NCBI GenBank assembly: GCA_030601545.1
Contig: JAUVTM010000004.1
Location: 1 to 19,286, forward strand
DNA from: Syntrophobacterales bacterium
GTDB lineage: Bacteria; Desulfobacterota; Syntrophobacteria; BM002
Direction of reading: 5' to 3'
Length of the DNA stretch: 19,286 nucleotides
This document shows positions 13,768-19,286 of this stretch, piece by piece. Numbering within the stretch: position 1 is the stretch's first letter; each line of letters starts with the position of its first letter. Position numbers and translations under genes: made by a program. The notes beneath the pieces are model-generated. The model saw only the letters and a program-made list of their open reading frames with translations, was not told where the DNA came from and searched no databases.

Positions 13768-14892
13768 ATGGAATTTTCTTTTGGCATTGAACATGAAGTA
13801 GCTTTTCTGAACAAAGAAGGCAAGTTTGCAGATTTTTCACGAACCAGATTCGACGACTTCGATCAAATCATCCAGGAGCTTCCCCTCTATCCGCAAGATT
13901 ATCCCCAACTCCGTATTGGAGATGCCGGCATAAAGAAAAAGAGATGGTATATTGAAGGGTTCGAGCGCTTCGAAGATTCTGAGACGGTTGTTGATTGTGT
14001 ACCAAAGGGAATAGAGATTAGAACGAGGATTCATTCCAGTATAAAAGACACCATATCAGAACTTACTGAGAGCTTTCATCTGTTAACAGACATTGCACAT
14101 TCATTTGGCTTTACTCCCGTCCTTCTCAGTTTTAATCCTTACCACGCAGTGTTTGAACCCGCGCCCCCATTGAATGCGTATGAGATTAAACGTAGACAGG
14201 CTTCGCCTGAGAAACAAACAGCTCATATTCCAATGTTGACCTATGGCCCCGATTTGAATTTATCCGTAAAAGATCAAACCACAGAAGGAGTTATAGATAT
14301 AGGCAAGAAGCTCACCTACTGCAGCCCATTTGTTGTTCCATTTAGTTATAGTTCGCCCTTCTATGAAGGGAATTTATGGGACGGGTTATCCATGAGAACG
14401 TTTGTGAGAACAGGAGCAAGACCTGCTGTTATGGTGTTCATTGATGAGCCGGAAAAACTTCTGAAAAGTAGTCCTTCACTGACCAAAAAGGCCCGCCTCC
14501 CTGCAGAAGTTGGAAGGATTGAATTTAAAGCCTTTGACAGCTGTGGTGATTTTTCGCTCTATTCAGGGTTGTTTGCATTACTCAAAGGGATCGTCCTTGA
14601 TCTATCCCTTTCTGGAAGAGCTGTAGTCCCTGACGCAGGGTTGCATCAGTTATCGGCCCAGGATGGCTTCGACAATGATCAAGTATTCCTGGGGGCAAAA
14701 GAAATTGTTCATGCCGCTAAAATCGCCCTGGGTAGTGATCCGGATGGTGAAATGCTGGCACCGATTGAGAAGCTACTCGAGGAACGCAAGACACCCGCTC
14801 ACGAAATGATAAGACTATTCAGCCAAGAACCGTCCATAGAAGAGACTTTGAAGAGAACTTACAGGGGTTCAGGGGTTAGTGCGCGTCCATAG
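13768..14892 (+). CDS. Glutamate-cysteine ligase family (GCS2-like) enzyme
   Basis: A 374-aa protein resembling the glutamate-cysteine ligase / carboxylate-amine ligase superfamily, which joins a carboxylate to an amine with ATP. It begins MEFSFGIEHEVAFLNKEG, matching the family's first strand (a GxExE-type metal-binding start; here GIEHE, residues 6-10). Other family-like segments are VPKGIEIRTRIHSS, SFNPYHAVF and the late RIEFKAFDSCGDFSLYSGLFALLKGI, which matches the IExRxxD region near the C-terminus. No signal peptide. The substrates are not evident: it could make gamma-glutamylcysteine or another amide. The gene abuts the upstream 73-aa gene with no gap. The next gene, an RND exporter, is 115 bases downstream behind its own candidate promoter. 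Confidence 0.75.
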   Translation: MEFSFGIEHEVAFLNKEGKFADFSRTRFDDFDQIIQELPLYPQDYPQLRIGDAGIKKKRWYIEGFERFEDSETVVDCVPKGIEIRTRIHSSIKDTISELTESFHLLTDIAHSFGFTPVLLSFNPYHAVFEPAPPLNAYEIKRRQASPEKQTAHIPMLTYGPDLNLSVKDQTTEGVIDIGKKLTYCSPFVVPFSYSSPFYEGNLWDGLSMRTFVRTGARPAVMVFIDEPEKLLKSSPSLTKKARLPAEVGRIEFKAFDSCGDFSLYSGLFALLKGIVLDLSLSGRAVVPDAGLHQLSAQDGFDNDQVFLGAKEIVHAAKIALGSDPDGEMLAPIEKLLEERKTPAHEMIRLFSQEPSIEETLKRTYRGSGVSARP

Positions 14893-14909
14893 ATAGTGTC
14901 TAGGCAGCC

Positions 14910-14939
14910 TTGACAGCCAAGAAATCTCCATGACATACT
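14910..14939 (+). promoter_or_regulatory. Candidate promoter of the RND exporter gene
   Basis: A perfect TTGACA (14910-14915) is followed after 18 bases by CATACT (14934-14939), four of six to the -10 consensus. It lies about 70 bases before the ATG at 15008. Confidence 0.4.
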
Positions 14940-15007
14940 AATTACACTCGAAAGCGGATCCTCATTGCTAAAATTAATATTATTTTCACCATGTTGAAAG
15001 AGAACCC

Positions 15008-17518
15008 ATGAAAATATCGCCGTTACAGCTATACGACAGACTGGTCCTTGGAAAACCGCTCACGACCCTTCTGCTGGTGTTTCTGATCACCGCTTTTTTC
15101 GGCTGGTTCGTTCCGGACCTCAAGATCGACATCTCTGCCGATTCGCTGGTTTTGGAAAACGACAAAGACCTGCGCTACTACAACGACATCCGGGCCCGCT
15201 ACGGATCCGACGACTATCTGATCCTCACCTATACGCCCCGGGGAAGATTGTTCGAAAAAAAGACTCTGGACGATCTGCGCAAGTTGCGCGATAGCCTGAG
15301 CTCGATCAAGCGGGTTGAATCGGTAATCAGCATCTTGGATGTGCCCTTGGTTCAGAGTCCGCCAGTGTCCCTGGAGGAATTGGAAGAACGCATACGCAAA
15401 TTGGTGGATCCGGACACGAACCTCGCCCTGGCCGAACGGGAGCTGCGCGAGAGCCCGCTTTATAGCAATCGCCTCATAGGCCCCCATGGCGATACCACAG
15501 CGATGCGAGTGAATTTCCATCGTGATCCGACCTATCAGCACCTGCGCGAAGGCCGGGATAAGTTGCGCGAGAAACGGCTTGAGTTCGAGCTGACATCGGA
15601 GGAGGCGCAGGAACTCATACGTTTGACCACCGAGTTCAAGCGTTATAAAGCCGAACTGATGGCGCAAGAGGAAGCGGATATCGCCCGCATTCGTGCCATA
15701 ATGGACCAGCACCGGGATCGGGCCGAATTGCACCTCGGGGGCAAGCCCATGATTGTGGCCGACATGGTGGAATTCGTCCGCCACGATATCAGGTTATTCG
15801 GCATAGGGGTGATTGCAGTTCTGGCACTGCTTCTAGTCATTGCCTTCCGCCAGCCACGCTGGGTTATTCTGCCCCTGCTCACCGCTCTTGCCACGGCCGT
15901 GGTTACCATGGGATTCCTGGGACTGGCCGGGTGGCGTCTGAGCGTGGTGTCATCCAATTTCCTCGCCCTGTTGTTGATCTTCGTTCTCTCCCTTACTATT
16001 CATCTCGTCGTCCGCTACCGCGAGTTGCATGTACAAAATCCCGATGGAGAGCAGCGTTATCTGGTGCGGGAGATGGTTCGCAGCAAGTTCATCCCCTGTT
16101 TCTACATGGTAATCACCACCATGGTGGCCTTTGGCTCACTGGTAGTGAGCGGCGTCCGGCCGGTGATCGATTTTGGCTGGATCATGGGCATCAGCCTCAC
16201 CGTGGCCTTGATATTCACCTTCACCCTGTTCCCGGCGGCAATTATGTTGCTCAAGCCCGGAGAACCACATAAACCGAGGGATTTAACCACCGCCGTAACC
16301 GCTCTCTTCCCGCCTCTGATCGAGCGCCATGGCAACCTGGTGCTGGGAGTAGCCCTGCTGGCGGTGGTTCTCGGGGTAATAGGCATATCAAAACTCACGG
16401 TGGAGAACCGCTTCATCGACCACTTCCATAAGTCCACGGAGATCTATCAGGGCATGTATCTCATAGACCGGGAACTGGGCGGCACCACCCCTCTGGACGT
16501 GGTGATCGATGCCCCGGCCGCGTTTCTGGAGGAGGAACAAGAACCCTTTGCTGCGGAAGAGGATGACGAACTTTGGGATGATACCGACTTCGAGGGAGAG
16601 GCGGGGATCACAGGCAGTAGTTACTGGTTCAACGTCTTCAAGGTGGATGAGGTGGATGCTATCCAGGACTATCTGGATGGGATCGTTGAGACCGGCAAGG
16701 TCCTCTCCCTGTCCACTACCATGGAGGTGCTAAAACAGGTTAATGGCGGCGAACTACCGGATAATTTTACTCTAGCCCTTCTCTACAAGCGGTTACCCGA
16801 TGAGATCAAACAGGCCCTTATTGCTCCTTACCTGTCAGAGGATGGCAACCAGATTCGCTTTTCAGTGCGGGTGTACGAATCGGATGTCAATCTCAAGCGT
16901 AAGGAACTGCTGGAGAAGATCCGTCTCCACCTGACTCGGGAGTTGGGACTGTCGGACGACCAGGTGCATCTCAGTGGCATATTGGTGCTCTATAACAATA
17001 TGCTACAGAGCCTGTTTCGGTCCCAGATTCTGAGCCTGGGGGCTGTGTTCCTGGCCATTTTTCTCATGTTTGGCCTACTTTTTCGCTCAGTGAAACTGGC
17101 CTTGATAGCCCTCGTACCGAACCTGGTCGCCGTGCCGCTGGTGCTGGGCCTCATGGGCGGTTTGGGCATCCCCCTGGACTTCATGACCATCACCATCGCG
17201 GCCATCAGCATCGGCATCGGTGTGGACGATACCATTCACTACGTGCATCGCTTTGGCAAGGAAGTGAAGGTGGACTGGGACTACCAAGCCGCGGTGCGCC
17301 GTTCGCACGACAGCATCGGCCGGGCCATGTATTACACCACGGTCACCATCACCATCGGTTTTTCCATTCTTATCCTCTCCAAATTCGTTCCCACCATCTA
17401 TTTTGGCATCCTCACAGCCTTTGCAATGCTGATCGCCCTGATTGCCAATTTTACCGTGTTGCCCGTGTTGCTTGTAAGACTGCGGCCCTATGGGAAAAAA
17501 GCCACCATTGAACAGTGA
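15008..17518 (+). CDS. RND/MMPL-family transporter
   Basis: An 836-aa inner-membrane exporter of the RND superfamily (MMPL/Patched-like, SSD-containing), driven by proton flow. The layout is classical: TM1 (about 18-36), a large periplasmic domain, a bundle of five TMs from about 255 to 420, TM7 near 440, a second periplasmic domain, and a final five-TM bundle from about 670 to 825. The signature GIGVDDTIHYVHRF (about 735-748) is the conserved acidic TM segment of this family. The second periplasmic domain carries a run of acidic residues (about 507-532, EEEQEP...EEDDELWDDTD). It is shorter than three-component AcrB-type pumps, and no adaptor or outer-membrane gene is adjacent. The likely cargo is lipid or hydrophobic (as in HpnN-type members), which is inference. 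It is visibly more G/C-rich than the preceding ligase gene. Confidence 0.9.
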   Translation: MKISPLQLYDRLVLGKPLTTLLLVFLITAFFGWFVPDLKIDISADSLVLENDKDLRYYNDIRARYGSDDYLILTYTPRGRLFEKKTLDDLRKLRDSLSSIKRVESVISILDVPLVQSPPVSLEELEERIRKLVDPDTNLALAERELRESPLYSNRLIGPHGDTTAMRVNFHRDPTYQHLREGRDKLREKRLEFELTSEEAQELIRLTTEFKRYKAELMAQEEADIARIRAIMDQHRDRAELHLGGKPMIVADMVEFVRHDIRLFGIGVIAVLALLLVIAFRQPRWVILPLLTALATAVVTMGFLGLAGWRLSVVSSNFLALLLIFVLSLTIHLVVRYRELHVQNPDGEQRYLVREMVRSKFIPCFYMVITTMVAFGSLVVSGVRPVIDFGWIMGISLTVALIFTFTLFPAAIMLLKPGEPHKPRDLTTAVTALFPPLIERHGNLVLGVALLAVVLGVIGISKLTVENRFIDHFHKSTEIYQGMYLIDRELGGTTPLDVVIDAPAAFLEEEQEPFAAEEDDELWDDTDFEGEAGITGSSYWFNVFKVDEVDAIQDYLDGIVETGKVLSLSTTMEVLKQVNGGELPDNFTLALLYKRLPDEIKQALIAPYLSEDGNQIRFSVRVYESDVNLKRKELLEKIRLHLTRELGLSDDQVHLSGILVLYNNMLQSLFRSQILSLGAVFLAIFLMFGLLFRSVKLALIALVPNLVAVPLVLGLMGGLGIPLDFMTITIAAISIGIGVDDTIHYVHRFGKEVKVDWDYQAAVRRSHDSIGRAMYYTTVTITIGFSILILSKFVPTIYFGILTAFAMLIALIANFTVLPVLLVRLRPYGKKATIEQ

Positions 17519-17533
17519 TAGCAAAACACCGTT

Positions 17534-17684
17534 TCAGGTGTCGGGTGTCATTCAGGTACCAGGTGTCAGGTTTCAGGTGTCAGGTGTCAGGAAAAAGAAA
17601 CATAGAAGCTGAAACGTGTTGGAGCGAAGCGGAAATCCCGTCTGAAGCGAAGCGGCAGCGGGGAACACTGAAACCTGAAACCTC
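17534..17684 (-). repeat. Composite CAGGTGTC/GACACCTG repeat, copy 3 (inverted)
   Basis: Plus-strand CAGGTGTCGGGTGTC and further units up to 17589 precede the core, which lies on the minus strand at 17590-17610 and is identical to the core of copy 2. Beyond it the right side is interrupted by GGAGCGAAGCGG-type sequence (about 17620-17660) before ending in CTGAAACCTGAAACCTC. It starts 15 bases after the RND stop codon. Confidence 0.85.
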
Positions 17685-17733
17685 TAACTGGCAAAATAGT
17701 CTCTCCCTTTCCTCCCTACAGAGCCATCATCCT

Positions 17734-17917
17734 TAGCCCGGATAGTTCATGAATTGCTGTCGCGAGACCGTGGAGATGGGCGTGCCACCGGGCAACCGCA
17801 GGGTATTGGACCCAAGGCATACTTGAACAGTACGTCGCAGGGTCCGACACCTGAGGACGCCCGGAAGGACGGCCATATCCGTGGTCGCAGCAAGTCATTC
17901 ATGAAATATCCGGGCTA
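17734..17917. repeat. 184-bp inverted-repeat (MITE-like) element
   Basis: The terminal inverted repeats 17734-17754 and 17897-17917 match at 20 of 21 positions (outer part TAGCCCGGATA). Pairing continues inward as TGCTG/CAGCA after a short offset. The ~115-bp interior has no open reading frame of note. No clear target-site duplication flanks the ends. The size, ends and lack of a gene fit a miniature inverted-repeat element moved by a transposase encoded elsewhere. Confidence 0.65.
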
Positions 17918-18074
17918 GACCACAATCCCGATATGGCCTTTTGCCCAATCCATTTTTTGCCCTTTGACCATATTTAGTGACACCGCCAGATATCTGGAAC
18001 CCGGACGGAACGTACTAAGGACTTAATTATCCGAGGTTTTTGATGTTCACTAGCCCTTTGGCACCAACTCTGCA
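17918..18074. other. Spacer between two palindromic elements
   Basis: No gene. It contains a perfect 12-bp palindrome CCAGATATCTGG (17986-17997). GATGTTCACTAG (18042-18053) recurs as a 10-of-12 direct repeat GATGGACACTAG (18251-18262) on the other side of the next palindrome. Confidence 0.5.
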
Positions 18075-18232
18075 CTAGCTAGTTTCCAACCATAAATGGC
18101 CCTTTGCCGCAATCTCTACGTCAATCTTCGGGATTTCTTGTGCGGCGTACGTAAAGTACGCCTCCGCGCAATCCCTTGATTTCCTTGACCTTGCGGCAAA
18201 TTGCTCATTTATGAATTGGAAACTCCAGCTAG
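18075..18232. repeat. 158-bp long palindromic element
   Basis: The outer arms CTAGCT...AGTTTCCAA and TTGGAAACT...AGCTAG pair, followed by CATAAATG/CATTTATG and TTTGCCGCAA/TTGCGGCAAA. The centre is a hairpin GGCGTAC-GTAAA-GTACGCC (18144-18162) flanked by TTGTGC/GCGCAA. The whole stretch folds into one long imperfect hairpin with no coding potential. Direct repeats of 10/12 bases lie outside both ends. It looks like a dispersed palindromic repeat. Confidence 0.7.
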
Positions 18233-18308
18233 CGTCTTCCGGAGTTTCCGGATGGACACTAGTTAGCTTATTAGGAGAGCATTAAACCTGCCAGTAATGG
18301 AGTCGACT

Positions 18309-19286
18309 ATGGGAGCGAAATCTCACCTTACCTTGCCAACCACTCGCATTTTACTTTTCGGCTTCCTCATAGCTCTTCTTCCATCCTGTACATCTTTTGC
18401 TCTCAGAACCAAACACATAGATTCTAAACGGCTTAACCCTCCTCATTCTATTGTCCTCTGCGACGAGCCGATTCCACTTGAAAGTCCTGTTGTTTGGGAG
18501 AAGCTGGATCGAGAATTCACTATAGCTGTTTGGGACAGGCCCCAAGTCATTCTGTGGCTCAAGAGGGCGGAACGCTATTTCCCTTACATTGAACAGAAGC
18601 TCGCGGAGGAAGGACTTCCAGACGATCTGAAGTACCTTGCCGTGGCCGAGAGTGCCCTTCTCACTACCATCCGTTCAAGCAAGGGGGCCTCCGGACTGTG
18701 GCAACTAATGGCCCGTACTGGTCGATATTACGGCCTTCGCAAAAACCGCCTGATAGATGAACGACTGGATTTTGAGCGAGCCACTGATGCGGCCCTTACC
18801 TATATTAAGCACCTCCGGAATACATTCGATAGCTGGACTCTAGTTTTAGCAGCGTATAACTGCGGAGAGTACCGTCTCAAAAGAGAAATAAGAAAGCAAA
18901 AGGTCAACGACTTTTATAGCCTAAACCTTCCTTCGGAGACTGAGCGTTTCATTTTTCGCATCACCGCCATAAAGGTTATCATGGAAAACCCTCAGCTCTA
19001 CGGGTACTATCTGGCAAAAGAACAGATGTACGAACCTTCAGACTACGACACAGTACAAGTCAGAGTGAACCAGCAGTTCCATCTGGCTGATATGGCTTCC
19101 GCCCTTGGTACGCACTATAGAGTTCTCAAAGCGCTGAATCCTCACATTCTTGGTCATCAGCTACCCACAGGGCTATATACAATTAAGGTTCCTCCAGGAG
19201 TTGGGGAGAGAGTGGCTACGGTTTTACAGAAATTCGAAGGCAGTGGTTCTATTGGACTTGCTGAAGTTTCCAATGGCCATTACATC
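18309..19286 (+). CDS. MltD-like lytic transglycosylase lipoprotein (3' end outside window)
   Basis: 326 codons are present with no stop; the gene runs off the window. Membrane-bound lytic transglycosylases cleave peptidoglycan glycan strands to 1,6-anhydromuropeptides. The N-terminus has a hydrophobic signal (ILLFGFLIALLPSC) with a lipobox-like LPSC, making C27 the probable lipidated residue. The SLT domain covers about 85-240. Catalytic Glu is E114 in LAVAESAL, followed by SSKGASGLWQLMARTGRYYG (123-142) and LAAYNCGE (180-187), as in MltD. A LysM-like segment follows (QVRVNQQFHLADMASALGTH...LKALNPHI), and the sequence stops at NGHYI, where a second LysM would begin. ATG 18309 has GGAG six bases upstream; an in-frame ATG at 18297 lacks one. 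Confidence 0.9.
   Translation, partial: MGAKSHLTLPTTRILLFGFLIALLPSCTSFALRTKHIDSKRLNPPHSIVLCDEPIPLESPVVWEKLDREFTIAVWDRPQVILWLKRAERYFPYIEQKLAEEGLPDDLKYLAVAESALLTTIRSSKGASGLWQLMARTGRYYGLRKNRLIDERLDFERATDAALTYIKHLRNTFDSWTLVLAAYNCGEYRLKREIRKQKVNDFYSLNLPSETERFIFRITAIKVIMENPQLYGYYLAKEQMYEPSDYDTVQVRVNQQFHLADMASALGTHYRVLKALNPHILGHQLPTGLYTIKVPPGVGERVATVLQKFEGSGSIGLAEVSNGHYI

Noticed and set aside
15029..15784. 251-codon open frame on the minus strand
   Set aside because: It is antisense to the RND exporter, which has clear family motifs. The translation is low-complexity and without a domain, as expected from the complement of G/C-rich codons.
17716..17898. 60-codon minus-strand frame in the 184-bp element
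   Set aside because: It is composed of the inverted-repeat element and has no recognisable protein character or ribosome site.

Overview
The window looks like a piece of a deltaproteobacterial (Desulfobacterota-type) chromosome of moderate GC content. This is inferred from protein character and from intergenic regions loaded with palindromic and low-complexity repeats. The genes carry ordinary housekeeping, envelope and stress functions. No rRNA, tRNA, CRISPR array, prophage or intact transposase gene was found.

Layout. Positions 1-7510 hold three minus-strand genes, transcribed tyrA-like prephenate dehydrogenase > YkgJ-type Cys-cluster protein > a double-length uvrA with two complete UvrA copies in one chain. 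A 0.4-kb repeat cluster lies between the last two and runs into the uvrA 5' end. From 7807 onward every gene is on the plus strand. First is a zinc-ribbon/Yip1 membrane protein, then about 0.8 kb without a convincing gene that holds two adjacent ~195-bp palindromic elements. Next come a KhpA-type KH-domain protein (GTG start), a small Cys-rich protein, a glycosyltransferase family 9 protein and a membrane-anchored TPR protein. A Fur/PerR-type regulator with a candidate operator over its promoter is followed by a tandem-domain universal stress protein. After a repeat come a 73-aa unknown protein directly abutting a glutamate-cysteine-ligase-family (GCS2-like) enzyme, and then a large RND/MMPL exporter. 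About 0.8 kb of intergenic DNA follows with three different repeats (a composite CAGGTGTC element, a 184-bp inverted-repeat element and a 158-bp palindrome). The window ends inside an MltD-like lytic transglycosylase lipoprotein gene that starts at 18309.

How the genes fit together. UvrA acts in nucleotide excision repair. The Fur-family regulator and the Usp protein look like one stress-response unit. GT9, TPR, RND and MltD-like proteins belong to the cell envelope. No single pathway unites the window. The most unusual features are the tandem UvrA, the small protein/GCS2-like ligase pair, and the number of palindromic, MITE-like intergenic elements. One composite repeat is present three times with a nearly invariant 21-bp core, and repeat-like sequence reads in frame into the uvrA N-terminus.
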